In this document: positions 8,384-18,387 of the stretch, piece by piece
Layout: the number at the start of each line of letters is the position of its first letter
Numbering within the stretch: position 1 is the stretch's first letter
Assembly (NCBI RefSeq): GCF_001429285.1
Contig: NZ_LMJJ01000042.1
Span: 248,001-312,000, forward strand
Direction of reading: 5' to 3'
From: Ensifer sp. Root278
GTDB taxonomy: Bacteria > Pseudomonadota > Alphaproteobacteria > Rhizobiales > Rhizobiaceae
Length of the DNA: 64,000 nucleotides
The notes under the pieces: model-generated
What the model was told of the DNA's origin: nothing
Database searches by the model: none
The model's input: only the letters and a program-made list of their open reading frames with translations
Made by a program: the position numbers and the translations under genes

Positions 8384-11263
8384 ATGTCTCTCATACATGA
8401 AATCGACTACGGCACTCCCGCTTCCAAGTCCGAAAAACTGGTGACGCTGACGATCGACGGGTGCGAAGTCACGGTACCTGAGGGAACCTCGATCATGCGC
8501 GCGGCGATGGATGCTGGCATCGAGGTGCCGAAGCTCTGCGCCTCCGACATGATGGATGCCTTCGGCTCCTGCCGGCTCTGTCTCGTCGAGATCAAGGGAC
8601 GCGCCGGCATGCCGGCCTCGTGCACGACGCCGGTGGCGGCGGGTATCGAAGTCTCCACCCAGACGCCGCGGCTGAAGGACGTGCGCCGGGGGGTGATGGA
8701 GCTTTACATCTCCGACCACCCGCTCGACTGTCTGACCTGCGCGGCCAATGGCGATTGCGAGCTGCAGGACATGGCCGGCGCCGTCGGCCTGCGCGACGTG
8801 CGCTACGGGTATGAGGGCGAGAACCACGTCACGGCCCGCAACAATGGCGAAATCAATGCCAAGTGGCTGCCGAAGGACGAGTCCAATCCATACTTCACCT
8901 ATGATCCGGCCAAGTGCATCGTCTGCTCGCGCTGCGTGCGGGCCTGCGAGGAAGTGCAGGGCACCTTCGCGCTAACGATCGGCGGTCGGGGTTTCGACAG
9001 TCGCGTTTCGGCCGGCATGGCGGAAGACTTCATGTCGTCCGAATGCGTCTCCTGCGGCGCCTGCGTGCAGGCCTGCCCGACGGCGACGCTCACAGAGAAA
9101 TCGGTCATCGAGATCGGCCAGCCGGAACATTCCGTCGTCACCACCTGCGCCTATTGCGGCGTCGGCTGCTCGTTCAAGGCGGAAATGCGCGGCGAGGAGC
9201 TGGTGCGCATGGTGCCGTGGAAGGATGGCCAGGCCAACCGCGGCCATTCCTGCGTCAAGGGTCGCTTTGCCTATGGCTATTCCAACCACAAGGACCGCAT
9301 CCTCAACCCGATGATCCGCGAGAAGATCTCCGATCCCTGGCGCGAGGTCACCTGGGAGGAGGCCTATGCGCATGTGGCCTCCGAGTTCCGGCGGATCCAG
9401 TATCAGTACGGCCGTGATTCCGTCGGCGGCATCACCTCGTCGCGCTGCACCAATGAAGAGACCTATCTGGTGCAGAAGCTGGTGCGTGCCGGCTTCGGCA
9501 ACAACAATGTCGATACCTGCGCCCGCGTCTGCCACTCGCCGACCGGCTACGGACTCGGCCAGGCTTTCGGCACATCGGCCGGCACGCAGAATTTCGATTC
9601 GGTCGAGTTCACTGACGTTGCCGTCATCATCGGCGCCAACCCGACGGACGGCCATCCGGTCTTCGCGTCACGACTGAAGAAGCGGCTGCGCGAGGGCGCC
9701 AAACTGATCGTCATCGATCCCAGGCGCACCGACATCGTGCGCTCGCCGCATATCGAAGCCTCCTATCACCTGCCGCTGCAGCCAGGCACCAATGTCGCGA
9801 TCCTGACGTCGATGGCGCATGTGATCGTCACCGAAGGCCTCGCCGACGAGAAATTCATCCGCGAGCGCTGCGACTGGTCGGAATACGAGGACTGGGCGGC
9901 TTTCGTCGCCGAGCCCTATCACAGCCCGGAAGCGACCGAAGCCTATACCGGCGTGCCGGCCGAACTCGTGCGCGGTGCAGCAAGGCTCTATGCCACCGGC
10001 GGCAATGGCGCGATCTACTATGGTCTTGGCGTCACCGAGCACAGCCAGGGCTCAACGACGGTCATGGCGATCGCCAACCTCTCGATGGTCACCGGCAATA
10101 TCGGTCGGCCGGGCGTCGGCGTGAACCCTTTGCGCGGTCAGAACAACGTGCAGGGCTCCTGCGACATGGGCTCGTTCCCGCACGAGCTGCCGGGTTACCG
10201 CCATATCTCCGACGACGCGACGCGCGAGACGTTCGAGAAACTCTGGGGCGTCGAGATTTCCAACGAGCCTGGCCTGCGCATCCCGAACATGCTCGATGCC
10301 GCGGTCGATGGCACCTTCAAGGGCATCTACATTCAGGGTGAAGACATCCTGCAGTCCGACCCGGATACCAAGCATGTGGCCGCCGGGCTTGCCGCGATGG
10401 AGTGCGTCGTCGTGCACGACCTCTTCCTCAACGAGACGGCGAATTACGCCCACGTCTTCCTGCCGGGTTCGACATTCCTGGAAAAGGACGGCACCTTCAC
10501 CAATGCCGAGCGCCGCATCAACCGGGTGCGCAAGGTGATGACGCCGAAAAACGGCTATCCCGACTGGGAGGTCACGCAGAAGCTTGCCCAGGCCATGGGC
10601 CTCAACTGGAACTATCGTCATCCGTCCGAGATCATGGACGAGATCGCTGCCACGACGCCGAGCTTCGCGCTCGTCTCCTACGACTATCTCGACAAGTTGG
10701 GCTCGGTGCAGTGGCCATGTAACGAGAAGCATCCCGAGGGCTCGCCGATCATGCATGTCGACGGCTTCGTGCGTGGCAAGGGCAAGTTCATCCGCACCGA
10801 ATATGTCGCGACCGACGAACGCACAGGCCCGCGCTTCCCGCTGCTTTTGACCACCGGCCGTATCCTCAGCCAGTACAATGTCGGCGCCCAGACGCGGCGC
10901 ACCGACAACGTTGTCTGGCACGCGGAAGATCGACTGGAGATCCACCCGCACGACGCAGAGCAGCGTGGCATTCGCGACGGCGACTGGATCAGGCTTGCCA
11001 GCCGCGCCGGCGAAACGACCCTGCGTTCGCTGATCACCGATCGCGTGGCGCCGGGCGTCGTCTACACCACCTTCCACCACCCGACGACGCAGGCAAACGT
11101 CATCACCACCGACTTCTCCGACTGGGCGACGAACTGCCCGGAATACAAGGTGACGGCGGTGCAGGTGATGCCCTCGAACGGGCCTTCGGATTGGCAGGTG
11201 GACTATGACGAGCAGGCCCGCCAGTCGCGCCGGATTTCCGGCAAGCTGGAGGCGGCGGAATGA
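8384..11263 (+). CDS. fdsA: NAD-dependent formate dehydrogenase catalytic alpha subunit (bis-MGD molybdoenzyme)
   Basis: A 959-residue catalytic subunit oxidising formate to CO2. The N-terminal plant-type [2Fe-2S] domain (CASDMMDAFGSCRLC) is followed by a His/Cys [4Fe-4S] site (HPLDCLTCAANGDC) and two ferredoxin clusters (CIVCSRCVRAC, CVSCGACVQAC). The molybdopterin domain opens with CAYCGVGC. The catalytic pair is Cys383-His384 in TCARVCHSP; it uses Cys where E. coli FdhF has selenocysteine. ATG at 8384 follows GGAGGAAG; a GTG overlapping the fdsB stop is less likely. Length and domain order match the Rhodobacter capsulatus enzyme. Confidence 0.97.
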   Translation: MSLIHEIDYGTPASKSEKLVTLTIDGCEVTVPEGTSIMRAAMDAGIEVPKLCASDMMDAFGSCRLCLVEIKGRAGMPASCTTPVAAGIEVSTQTPRLKDVRRGVMELYISDHPLDCLTCAANGDCELQDMAGAVGLRDVRYGYEGENHVTARNNGEINAKWLPKDESNPYFTYDPAKCIVCSRCVRACEEVQGTFALTIGGRGFDSRVSAGMAEDFMSSECVSCGACVQACPTATLTEKSVIEIGQPEHSVVTTCAYCGVGCSFKAEMRGEELVRMVPWKDGQANRGHSCVKGRFAYGYSNHKDRILNPMIREKISDPWREVTWEEAYAHVASEFRRIQYQYGRDSVGGITSSRCTNEETYLVQKLVRAGFGNNNVDTCARVCHSPTGYGLGQAFGTSAGTQNFDSVEFTDVAVIIGANPTDGHPVFASRLKKRLREGAKLIVIDPRRTDIVRSPHIEASYHLPLQPGTNVAILTSMAHVIVTEGLADEKFIRERCDWSEYEDWAAFVAEPYHSPEATEAYTGVPAELVRGAARLYATGGNGAIYYGLGVTEHSQGSTTVMAIANLSMVTGNIGRPGVGVNPLRGQNNVQGSCDMGSFPHELPGYRHISDDATRETFEKLWGVEISNEPGLRIPNMLDAAVDGTFKGIYIQGEDILQSDPDTKHVAAGLAAMECVVVHDLFLNETANYAHVFLPGSTFLEKDGTFTNAERRINRVRKVMTPKNGYPDWEVTQKLAQAMGLNWNYRHPSEIMDEIAATTPSFALVSYDYLDKLGSVQWPCNEKHPEGSPIMHVDGFVRGKGKFIRTEYVATDERTGPRFPLLLTTGRILSQYNVGAQTRRTDNVVWHAEDRLEIHPHDAEQRGIRDGDWIRLASRAGETTLRSLITDRVAPGVVYTTFHHPTTQANVITTDFSDWATNCPEYKVTAVQVMPSNGPSDWQVDYDEQARQSRRISGKLEAAE

Positions 11264-11284
11264 TGTTTTGCGCCGCGACCGACC

Positions 11285-12124
11285 ATGGCGACGTTTAGGA
11301 CATCCGAGACCGTTCCCGAGGCTGCCCGCCGCGGCGGCGTGCTTCGGGACGGCTCGCGCACCGTGCCGGAGGAGACGCCGGTCGCCTTCAGCTATGGCGG
11401 CTCGACCCATGCAGTGATGATGGCGACGCCTGGCGATCTCGAAGACTTCGCCGTCGGCTTCAGCCTGACCGAAGGCATCATCACGGATCCCGGCCAGATC
11501 GAAACGGTCGAGATCGTCGCCGAGACGGTGGCCGGCAATCTCGGCATCGACCTGCAGATTGTGCTTGAGGACGAAGAGAACGACATGCTCCGCCAGCGTC
11601 GCCGGCACATGGCGGGTCCGGTCGGGTGTGGGCTTTGCGGCATCGAATCGATCGAGCAGGCGGTGCGGCCGACGCCTGATGTTTCCGGGTCGAAGTTGAC
11701 GCTGTCGCAGGAGGATGTCGTCTCGGCCGTGGCACTGCTCAACGGCCAGCAGCCGCTGCATTTCGAGACGCGCGCCGTGCACGGTGCCGCCTTCTATGTG
11801 CCTGGACGCGGCCTGATCGCAGTCCGAGAGGATGTCGGCCGCCACAATGCGCTCGACAAGCTGGTGGGTGCTGCGGCGCGCGCCGGCTTTAGGGGTAGCG
11901 AGGGCGCCGTCGTCGTTACCAGCCGCGTTTCCGTCGAGATGGTGCAGAAGACGGCGGTCGTCGGCAGCCCCGTGATCATCGCCATTTCGGCGCCGACGGC
12001 GCTGGCCATCCGTACGGCCGAGGCTGCGGGCATGACGCTGATTGCGCTGGTGCGCGGCGACGAATTCGAGATATTCACCCATACCGAACGCATCAAGTCC
12101 GGAGCTGTCGCCGATGTCGCATGA
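11285..12124 (+). CDS. fdhD: Formate dehydrogenase accessory sulfurtransferase FdhD/FdsC
   Basis: A 279-residue FdhD-family protein, called fdsC in fds operons. It supplies sulfur to the molybdenum cofactor and inserts it into FdsA (family knowledge). The conserved GPVGCGLCG carries the paired CxxC cysteines (about residues 115-118), and REDVGRHNALDKL is the family's central motif. It begins 21 bp after fdsA; no strong ribosome binding site is visible before the ATG, so coupling to fdsA translation is likely. It overlaps fdsD by 11 bp. Confidence 0.94.
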   Translation: MATFRTSETVPEAARRGGVLRDGSRTVPEETPVAFSYGGSTHAVMMATPGDLEDFAVGFSLTEGIITDPGQIETVEIVAETVAGNLGIDLQIVLEDEENDMLRQRRRHMAGPVGCGLCGIESIEQAVRPTPDVSGSKLTLSQEDVVSAVALLNGQQPLHFETRAVHGAAFYVPGRGLIAVREDVGRHNALDKLVGAAARAGFRGSEGAVVVTSRVSVEMVQKTAVVGSPVIIAISAPTALAIRTAEAAGMTLIALVRGDEFEIFTHTERIKSGAVADVA

Positions 12125-12347
12125 CAACACCAACGCCAAGCTGATCTACATGGCGAACCAGATCGCCACCTTCTTCAAGAGCCAGCCGCAGAACGAGGCG
12201 GCCCAGGGCGTTGCCACTCATATCAACAAATATTGGGAACCACGCATGCGGCGGAAATTGTTCGAGCACATCGACAATGGCGGCGAGGGGCTGACGCCGC
12301 TGGTGCTGGAAGCGGCGGCGAAGATCAAGCGTCCGGAAGCCGCCTAG
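12114..12347 (+). CDS. fdsD: Formate dehydrogenase delta subunit
   Basis: A 77-residue protein of the FdsD family, the last gene of the fds operon and overlapping fdhD by 11 bp. Family members have a short helical N-terminus and a conserved motif like INKYWEPRMRRKL, which is visible here. FdsD is needed for active enzyme in other bacteria, apparently with FdhD in cofactor delivery, and is not part of the core electron-transfer chain. The ATG at 12114 gives a protein starting MSHDNTNAKLIYMANQIA, typical of the family. Confidence 0.93.
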   Translation: MSHDNTNAKLIYMANQIATFFKSQPQNEAAQGVATHINKYWEPRMRRKLFEHIDNGGEGLTPLVLEAAAKIKRPEAA

Positions 12348-12435
12348 CTAGCCTGCGCTCATCATCGACCGCAGGTTCTCCGCTCTCCGCGGACGGGGCG
12401 TTTTCCAAGCAATTGCCGTGTCTGAAAAGATTGAA

Positions 12436-12465
12436 GGGAAGGCGGCTACCGGTAGCCGCCTTCCC
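12436..12465. terminator. Perfect palindrome between convergent fdsD and chemoreceptor gene
   Basis: GGGAAGGCGGCTACC followed directly by its reverse complement forms a 30-bp perfect palindrome, giving a long stem with a tight loop. It lies between two converging genes with no U-tract of note. It probably terminates transcription from both sides. Confidence 0.6.
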
Positions 12466-12497
12466 CATTCCCGAGCGCGGGGTGCAGGGATGTGCGC

Positions 12498-14282
12498 TCA
12501 GAAATTCTGCCAGCCATCCGCGGCCGGTGCCGCAGCAAGGCTTGTTCGTTGGCCGCTGCGCATGGCGCGGGCGGTTGCGTGGAGCCGGGTCGGTTGCGCG
12601 CGGTCGTCAAAGTGGCGGTTCGCGTCGATGATCTGGGCTTGCTCGCCGTAGCGGAACTGTCGGAGCAGTTCGTGCAGGGCGTCTGCCTCGCGGGCCATGG
12701 CGTGGCTTGCGGCCGTGCTTTCCTCGACCATCGCTGCATTTTTCTGGGTCGCCTGGTCCATCGAGTTGACCGCCTGGTTGATCTCCTTGAGGCCGGTCGA
12801 CTGTTCGCGGGCGGCCTCGACGATCGCCGAGACGTTGGCGTTGATCTCCTGGACCTGGGAAAGGATCTCTTCGAGCGCAGCACCCGTCTGGCCGACCAGC
12901 GACACGCCGTTCTTGACATGTTCGGTGGAGGTGCCGATCAGCGCCTTGATATCCTTGGCCGCACTTGCGGAGCGTTGCGCCAGTTCGCGCACTTCCTGGG
13001 CGACGACGGCGAAGCCCTTGCCGGCTTCACCGGCGCGTGCCGCCTCGACGCCGGCGTTGAGCGCCAGCAGGTTCGTCTGGAAGGCGATGTCGTCGATGAC
13101 GCCGATGATGTTGGAGATTTCGCGTGACGACTGTTCGATCTGGCCCATCGCGCCGATGGCGCTCTTGACCACATTGCCGGAGCGTTCGGCGCCGGCCTTG
13201 GTCTTGGCCACCAGTCCGCCCGCCTCTTCGGCCCGGCGGCTGGAGTCGGCAACCGTCGTGGTGATCTCGTCGAGCGCGGCTGCGGTTTCCTCGACGGAGG
13301 CCGCCTGCTGTTCCGTGCGCTTCGACAGGTCGTCGGCCGCTGAGCGGATTTCCCGGGCGCCGGAGGCAATCGCGCTGGCATTGTCGCCGACGGTGCGCAT
13401 CGCCTCGCGCAGCTTGGCGGTCGCCCCGTTGAAGTCGGTCCGCACCGCTTCCATGCTGGGCACGAAGGGCGTGTCGAGGTTGCGGGTCAGGTCGCCCTCG
13501 GCGAGCGCCCTCAGGCCGGCGCCGAGGCTATTGATCGCGCTCATGCGCTCGCTGACGTCGGTCGCGAACTTGACGACCTTGTAGACCTTGCCGCTGAAGT
13601 CGCGGATCGGGTTGTAGGCCGCCTGGATCCAGATCTCCTTGCCGCCCTTGCCGTAGCGCACGAACTCGTTGGAGAAGAATTCGCCGGCGGCGAGACGTTT
13701 CCAGAAGTCGGCATATTCGGCGGTGCGGGCGTAATTCGGTTCGCAGAACATGCTGTGATGCTTGCCCTGGATTTCCGAGAGGCTGTAGCCGAGTGCGGCG
13801 CAGAAATTCTCGTTGGCCGTCAGGATTTCGCCTGTCGGTGTGAACTCGATGACCGCCTGCGAACGCGAGATCGCGTCGAGCTTGCCGGCATCCTCGGTTG
13901 CCCGCGCCTTGGCGGCGGTGATGTCGGTTGCGAACTTCACCACCTTGTACGGCTTGCCGCCGCGGAACACAGGATTGTAGGTCGCCTGGATCCAGATTTC
14001 GCGGCCGCCCTTGGCGATGCGCTTGTAGGCATTGGCGTCGAACTCGCCGCGCCCGAGGCGGGCCCAGAAGTCGCGGTATTCCTGCGTCTGGGTGTAGTCG
14101 GCCGGGCAGAACATGCGATGGTGCTGGCCGACGATTTCCGAAAGGCCGTAGCCGAGCGCCTGGCAGAAGTTCTCATTGGCGGTCAGGATCTTGCCGGTCA
14201 GGTCGAACTGAATGATGGCCTGCGACTTCGAAAGCGCGGCGACGATCTGGCGCGCATCTGCAATTTTACCGAGAGCGAACAT
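12498..14282 (-). CDS. Soluble methyl-accepting chemotaxis protein with two PAS domains
   Basis: A 594-residue chemoreceptor without transmembrane segments or signal peptide, so cytoplasmic. Two PAS domains in tandem (about residues 10-130 and 132-252) share the repeated pattern [13 protein letters not shown] and KGG-EIWIQA. A short HAMP-like linker ([13 protein letters not shown]) leads to a methyl-accepting signalling domain with the conserved hairpin [33 protein letters not shown] core. The C-terminus ends GWQNF, a W-x-x-F tail resembling the CheR/CheB-tethering pentapeptide of rhizobial receptors. AGAGGG precedes the ATG. The PAS ligand (haem, flavin or none) is not evident. Confidence 0.92.
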   Translation of the reverse strand: MFALGKIADARQIVAALSKSQAIIQFDLTGKILTANENFCQALGYGLSEIVGQHHRMFCPADYTQTQEYRDFWARLGRGEFDANAYKRIAKGGREIWIQATYNPVFRGGKPYKVVKFATDITAAKARATEDAGKLDAISRSQAVIEFTPTGEILTANENFCAALGYSLSEIQGKHHSMFCEPNYARTAEYADFWKRLAAGEFFSNEFVRYGKGGKEIWIQAAYNPIRDFSGKVYKVVKFATDVSERMSAINSLGAGLRALAEGDLTRNLDTPFVPSMEAVRTDFNGATAKLREAMRTVGDNASAIASGAREIRSAADDLSKRTEQQAASVEETAAALDEITTTVADSSRRAEEAGGLVAKTKAGAERSGNVVKSAIGAMGQIEQSSREISNIIGVIDDIAFQTNLLALNAGVEAARAGEAGKGFAVVAQEVRELAQRSASAAKDIKALIGTSTEHVKNGVSLVGQTGAALEEILSQVQEINANVSAIVEAAREQSTGLKEINQAVNSMDQATQKNAAMVEESTAASHAMAREADALHELLRQFRYGEQAQIIDANRHFDDRAQPTRLHATARAMRSGQRTSLAAAPAADGWQNF

Positions 14283-14715
14283 TGTAACCCTCTGATCTCG
14301 TTTGTTGGCTCAAGCCGGGGCTTCGTGCCTTCTTTGACAGGGTTTGCGGGGCCAAAGCGGCGCAACTCCCGGACTAAGACAAATACCGGCCTGCCGAAAA
14401 TTGTCTGGTCGTCCTACGCCGGCCCACCGGGTCAGCGGCTTCGTGCTTCGTGAGGGGAGTTCGAACTACCGGGCTTCATGCCCAAGGCGCCGTGTTTCTA
14501 CAATCTAGGTTAGTAACAGGACTATTAAGCAGGTGTTAAAATAGCAACTATCAAATTTCAGTTGTAAAAACTCGTATATCCAATTTTAGTTGAATTAGTT
14601 AATCCTGCTTTTCTAATCTACTGCCGTGCAATCTGGGTCTGCCGTCAATAAGAAAGGCCGCCCCACGGCACGTAGGGCGGCCTTCATGTCGTTCGTCTGC
14701 TACCTCAGGGTTACC
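14283..14715. other. 433-bp gap between chemoreceptor and cheW genes
   Basis: No gene seen. It contains the upstream region of the chemoreceptor gene, an AT-rich patch (about 14505-14620) unlike the surroundings with two near-direct repeats (AAATTTCAGTTG at 14553-14564, AATTTTAGTTG at 14582-14592), and the cheW terminator at 14655-14685. Confidence 0.6.
14655..14685 (-). terminator. Rho-independent terminator after cheW
   Basis: GGCCGCCC (14656-14663) pairs with GGGCGGCC (14675-14682) across an 11-nt loop. On the minus strand the stem is followed by TTTCTTATT, so it ends the cheW transcript. Confidence 0.75.
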
Positions 14716-15195
14716 TCAGGCGGCCAGTTCTTCGACTTCACGTTCCTTGAACATTCGCGCCAGGTTGAGGAAGCAGATCATGCCGTTCTCGTTGGCGATG
14801 ATGCCTTCGGCAAAGCTCTTGTCGAAGGACGCTGTCACTTCCGGCACCGGCTGCACCTGGCTGCCCTGAACAGTGAGGATGTCGGAGACGCGATCGACGA
14901 CGAGGCCGATCACCATGTTGTGCACTTCGGCGACGACGATGGCGCTGCGTTCGTTGGCCGTCGTCGATTTCATGCCGAGCTTGTGGGCAAGATCGATGAT
15001 CGGGATCACTGTGCCGCGCAGGTTCATGACACCGATCACTTCCGGCGGCGAATGGGGAATGGGGGTGGAGGGCGCCCAGCCGCGGATTTCGCGGATCGTC
15101 GTCGTCTTGACGCAGAATTCCTGATCGTGGAGGCGGAACGCAATGATCTCCAGCGTCTCGCCGTCAAACCCGGCCGTCCTGAGTGTGCTTGTCAT
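14716..15195 (-). CDS. cheW: CheW-type chemotaxis coupling protein
   Basis: A 159-residue CheW adaptor linking receptors to CheA at the inner-membrane or cytoplasmic array. A single CheW domain covers nearly the whole protein: early strand IIAFRLHDQEFCV, then GWAPSTPIPHSPPEVIGVMNLRGTVIPIIDL, the region that contacts receptor and kinase. ATG at 15195 has GGAAGGA upstream; a longer in-frame extension to 15264 is not supported. It lies 433 bp downstream-to-upstream of the soluble receptor gene on the same strand, with its own terminator. It is probably an accessory cheW, because no cheA, cheY or cheR is present in the window. Confidence 0.92.
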   Translation of the reverse strand: MTSTLRTAGFDGETLEIIAFRLHDQEFCVKTTTIREIRGWAPSTPIPHSPPEVIGVMNLRGTVIPIIDLAHKLGMKSTTANERSAIVVAEVHNMVIGLVVDRVSDILTVQGSQVQPVPEVTASFDKSFAEGIIANENGMICFLNLARMFKEREVEELAA

Positions 15196-15535
15196 CGAAG
15201 GTCCTTCCAGCTTTCCGGTCGACGCCCATGGCGCGACACCGCCAAACTCGAGATATCTCCGCATGGCTGCCGGCGCATGGGAGCGCGGCGATGGTCCGTT
15301 GGGGAGAGATCCTTACAGTCCGCCGATCACATCCGGCGGGGCGCAGCTGCATCATGCGCGGAAGAACCGCTTTGCGCTTTGGGAAGGGACTATAGGCCGG
15401 GATTCGTTAAGACTTGCTTTTGCAAGTGCTTAGAGCAGTTCCAGGAAAAGTGTGAAACGGTTTTCCGTCCGGAATTGCGTCGCTTCAATTGATGATCCGC
15501 CCTGAGCCTGGCTCGGGGCGGATCGGATCTTGGGG
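15196..15535. other. 340-bp gap between cheW and rocD
   Basis: No gene seen. It holds the cheW promoter region and, at about 15432-15480, a dispersed repeat unit that recurs at 52385-52434 in the opposite orientation. Confidence 0.6.
15432..15480 (+). repeat. Dispersed intergenic repeat (AGCAGTTCCAG/GGTTTTCCGTCC type), copy 1
   Basis: A unit of about 49 bp containing GAGCAGTTCCAGG, AAAAGTGTGAAACGG and TTTTCCGTCCGGAATTGCGT. A close inverted copy occurs at 52385-52434. Short repeats of this type are common between rhizobial genes. No function is visible. Confidence 0.7.
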
Positions 15536-16741
15536 TCAGGCGGAGGCGAGAACCTTTGCGAACTGTTCCACGGCCCAGTCGACCTGTTCAGCGTTGATCA
15601 CTAGCGGCGGCGCAATGCGGATCGTGTCGCCATGGGTGTCCTTAGCAAGGATACCCAGCTGCTTCAGTGCTTCGCAGTGCTTGCGGGCGCCACCGGCTTC
15701 CGGCACCAGCTCGACCGCCAGCATCAGGCCGCGACCGCGAACTTCCTTGATGATGTTGGAGCGGATGTCGGTGAGGCCCTTCTGGAAGCGCTCGCCCATG
15801 CGGGCTGAGTTCTCGATCATGCCTTCTTCCGTCAGCGCCTTCAGCGCCGCCCGGGCGATGGCACAGGCGAGCGGGTTGCCGCCGAAGGTCGAACCGTGCT
15901 GGCCCGGCTTCAGAACACCCAATACTTCGGAGTTCGAAAGCACGGCGGAGACCGGGTAGAAGCCGCCAGAGAGCGCCTTGCCGATCAGCGTCACGTCGGC
16001 TTCGATGGCTTCGTGCTCTTCGGCGAGCAGCTTGCCGGTGCGGCCAAGGCCGGTCTGGATTTCGTCGAGGATCAGCGTGATGCCATGCTTGGTGCAGAGC
16101 TCGCGAACGGTCGTGAAATAGCCAACCGGCGGAACGATAACGCCCGCTTCGCCCTGGATCGGCTCGACGAGGAAGGCGACGGTGTTCTCGTTGATCGCAG
16201 CGCGGAAGGCGTCGATGTCGCCGAAGGGCACGACCTTGAAGCCCGGTGCGAAAGGACCGAAGCCGGTGCGGGCATCCGGGTCGGTGGAGAAGCCGACGAT
16301 GCCCATGGTGCGGCCATGGAAGTTGTTGGAGCAGACGATGATCTCGGCCTGGTTCTCGGCCACGCCCTTGACCTCGTAACCCCACTTACGCACCGCCTTG
16401 ACGGCGGTTTCGACGGCTTCGGCGCCGGAGTTCATCGGCAGCACCTTGTGCGAGCCGGTGAGGGCTGCGATCTCTTCATAGAAATGCGCGAGCTGGTCGT
16501 TGCGGAAGGCGCGGGAGGTGAGCGTCAGCTTCTGCGCCTGCTCCATCATCGCCTTCAGGATCTTCGGATGGCAGTGGCCCTGGTTGACGGCCGAATAGGC
16601 CGAGAGGCAATCGAGGTAGCGATTGCCCTCCATGTCCCAGACATAGACGCCTTCGCCGCGCGAGAGCACCACGTCGAGCGGTTTGTAGTTATGCGCGCCA
16701 AGCCGGTATTCGGTTTCGATCAGGGCTGCCGTCGTATTCAT
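15536..16741 (-). CDS. rocD: Ornithine aminotransferase
   Basis: A 401-residue class-III PLP aminotransferase converting L-ornithine and 2-oxoglutarate to glutamate-5-semialdehyde and glutamate. PLP-binding features are Asp226 in [13 protein letters not shown] and the Schiff-base Lys255 in [25 protein letters not shown] is characteristic of ornithine aminotransferases. ATG at 16741 has GGAGGA; the 18-residue upstream extension lacks support. It follows arginase by 22 bp on the same strand, so the pair degrades arginine via ornithine. Acetylornithine aminotransferase is an alternative but less fitting in this operon. Confidence 0.94.
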   Translation of the reverse strand: MNTTAALIETEYRLGAHNYKPLDVVLSRGEGVYVWDMEGNRYLDCLSAYSAVNQGHCHPKILKAMMEQAQKLTLTSRAFRNDQLAHFYEEIAALTGSHKVLPMNSGAEAVETAVKAVRKWGYEVKGVAENQAEIIVCSNNFHGRTMGIVGFSTDPDARTGFGPFAPGFKVVPFGDIDAFRAAINENTVAFLVEPIQGEAGVIVPPVGYFTTVRELCTKHGITLILDEIQTGLGRTGKLLAEEHEAIEADVTLIGKALSGGFYPVSAVLSNSEVLGVLKPGQHGSTFGGNPLACAIARAALKALTEEGMIENSARMGERFQKGLTDIRSNIIKEVRGRGLMLAVELVPEAGGARKHCEALKQLGILAKDTHGDTIRIAPPLVINAEQVDWAVEQFAKVLASA

Positions 16742-16763
16742 ACATTGTCCTCCGTTTGTTATC

Positions 16764-17687
16764 TCAGGCGCTGCGGGTCGGCCGGTCGAGCACACGGCGG
16801 CCGAAGAGGCTCGCCGTCAATTCGACCAGGATACGCGCGCTCTTGCCGCGGTCATCGAGGAAGGGGTTGAGCTCGACGACGTCGAGCGAGGAAACGAGTT
16901 CGCTTTCCCAGAGCATTTCCATGATCAGGTGCGCCTCGCGGAAGGTCGCGCCGCCGGGAACGGTGGTGCCGACGCCGGGGGCGAGTTCCGGATCCATGAA
17001 ATCGACATCGAGGCTGACATGCAGCAGGCCGTTGGCGGCGCGAACCTCACTGAGGATCTGGCGCATGATGTGGGCCATGCCGAGTTCGTCGACGGCGCGC
17101 ATGTCATAGACGCGTACGCCGTGCTCGGTGATCTCTTCGCGCTCGCGATCGTCGACGGAGCGGATGCCGACCTGGAAGACCTTCTTCGGATCGACGAACG
17201 GCCGGTCGGCCGGCAGAATCGGAGCGAATTCCGCTTCGCCACAGAAATACGCGACCGGCATGCCGTGCATGTTGCCGGAGGGGGAGGTTGACGGCGAATT
17301 GAAGTCGGCGTGGGCGTCGAGCCAGAGCACGAAGAGCGGCCGGCCGACTTCGGCGGCGTAACGCGCCATGCCGGAGACGCTGCCCATGGAGAGCGCGTGG
17401 TCACCGCCGAGGATGATCGGGAAGTGGCCCTTGCGAACCGTGTCGTGCACGGAATCGTGCAGCGCGCGGGCAAAGGCTGCGACGATCTGCAGATTGTTGG
17501 CGCCCGGGTGGTTGGCGAGGTCGCGGGCCGGCAGCGGCTTGACGTCGCCTTCGTCGTGAACCGTGTGGCCGAGGTCGCGCAGCACCGTGTCGATGCCGGC
17601 TATGCGCAGGGCCGTCGGCCCCATGGCTGCGCCGCGCCGTCCAGAACCTTCTTCGATGGGTGCGCCGATCAGCGTGATGGTCGTCAT
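16764..17687 (-). CDS. rocF: Arginase
   Basis: A 307-residue manganese arginase, hydrolysing L-arginine to ornithine and urea. Metal-binding motifs are all present: [20 protein letters not shown] and [16 protein letters not shown], plus the late [10 protein letters not shown]. The length is usual for bacterial arginase. ATG at 17687 gives [20 protein letters not shown], the normal N-terminus; the ribosome binding site is modest (AAGGA 12 bp away). It is the first gene of rocF-rocD and diverges from an Lrp/AsnC regulator, the usual arrangement for arginine catabolism in rhizobia. Confidence 0.94.
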   Translation of the reverse strand: MTTITLIGAPIEEGSGRRGAAMGPTALRIAGIDTVLRDLGHTVHDEGDVKPLPARDLANHPGANNLQIVAAFARALHDSVHDTVRKGHFPIILGGDHALSMGSVSGMARYAAEVGRPLFVLWLDAHADFNSPSTSPSGNMHGMPVAYFCGEAEFAPILPADRPFVDPKKVFQVGIRSVDDREREEITEHGVRVYDMRAVDELGMAHIMRQILSEVRAANGLLHVSLDVDFMDPELAPGVGTTVPGGATFREAHLIMEMLWESELVSSLDVVELNPFLDDRGKSARILVELTASLFGRRVLDRPTRSA

Positions 17688-17785
17688 ATCCGCCCGATTC
17701 CTTCTCAAGATAATTCCGTGTGTACCCGGTTGGGATCGCGCGGATTATGGCCAAAATGCATGTCAGCAAAAAGATGGAAAACTGC

Positions 17786-17805
17786 CGATTAGTGAGATAA
17801 AATCG
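17786..17805. promoter_or_regulatory. Candidate Lrp-type operator between rocF and its regulator
   Basis: CGATT (17786-17790) and AATCG (17801-17805) form an inverted repeat with a 10-bp AT-rich centre in the divergent promoter region. Lrp/AsnC proteins bind such degenerate dyads. The link to the adjacent regulator is inference. Confidence 0.35.
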
Positions 17806-17841
17806 ACAGATTGATAAGCACCATGTTACAAAGTGATAGCA

Positions 17842-18276
17842 ATGGATGATCTCGATCAGGCTCTCATCAGCGCCTTGCGCCAGAATGCGCGCATCCCCGT
17901 TTCAACGCTATCGGAAATGACAGGCGTATCGCGCGCGACCGTTGCTGCCCGCATCGACAGGCTCGTCGCTAATGGCACGATCGCCGCCTTTACCATCCGA
18001 ACCGGCGCGGAAATCCCGGCTTCCGGGGTCCGCGCCGTGGTGATGATCGAGGTGCATGGAAAGATGGCCGACCGCGTTGCCGAACAGTTGCGCGGCCTGC
18101 CGCAGGTCCGGGCGCTGCACAGCACCAATGGCCGCTGGGACTTCATCGCCGAGCTGCAGGATCGCGATCTCGTCTCCTTCGACGAGACGCTGCGGCGCAT
18201 CCGCCTGATCGACGGGATCACCGTCACCGAGACGAATATCCTGTTGAAAACCAGCAAGATGACCGGTGCATTCTGA
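17842..18276 (+). CDS. Lrp/AsnC-family regulator divergent from arginase
   Basis: A 144-residue Lrp/AsnC regulator. The N-terminal helix-turn-helix (about residues 1-55) is visible as DDLDQALISALRQNARIPVS and TGVSRATVAARIDRL. A RAM effector domain follows (VRAVVMIEVHGKMADRVAEQL). ATG at 17842 was preferred; a GTG at 17833 would add three residues. Divergence from rocF-rocD suggests that it activates arginine catabolism in response to arginine or ornithine, as for similar regulators in Rhizobiaceae. Confidence 0.9.
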   Translation: MDDLDQALISALRQNARIPVSTLSEMTGVSRATVAARIDRLVANGTIAAFTIRTGAEIPASGVRAVVMIEVHGKMADRVAEQLRGLPQVRALHSTNGRWDFIAELQDRDLVSFDETLRRIRLIDGITVTETNILLKTSKMTGAF

Positions 18277-18387
18277 GCATTTTTCGCCGCCCAAAGCGGT
18301 GAGGAAATTGCGTCTCTGAGTCGAATTGTTCTTGCTTTGTTCTCATGTTTCGCTATGATGTGCGCCTCACCCAAGATGGAGGATGTC

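Noticed and set aside
10052-12139. A 695-codon open frame antisense to fdsA and fdhD
   Set aside because: It lies opposite two well-recognised genes, shows His/Arg/Asp-rich composition typical of reversed GC-rich coding DNA, and has no domain resemblance.
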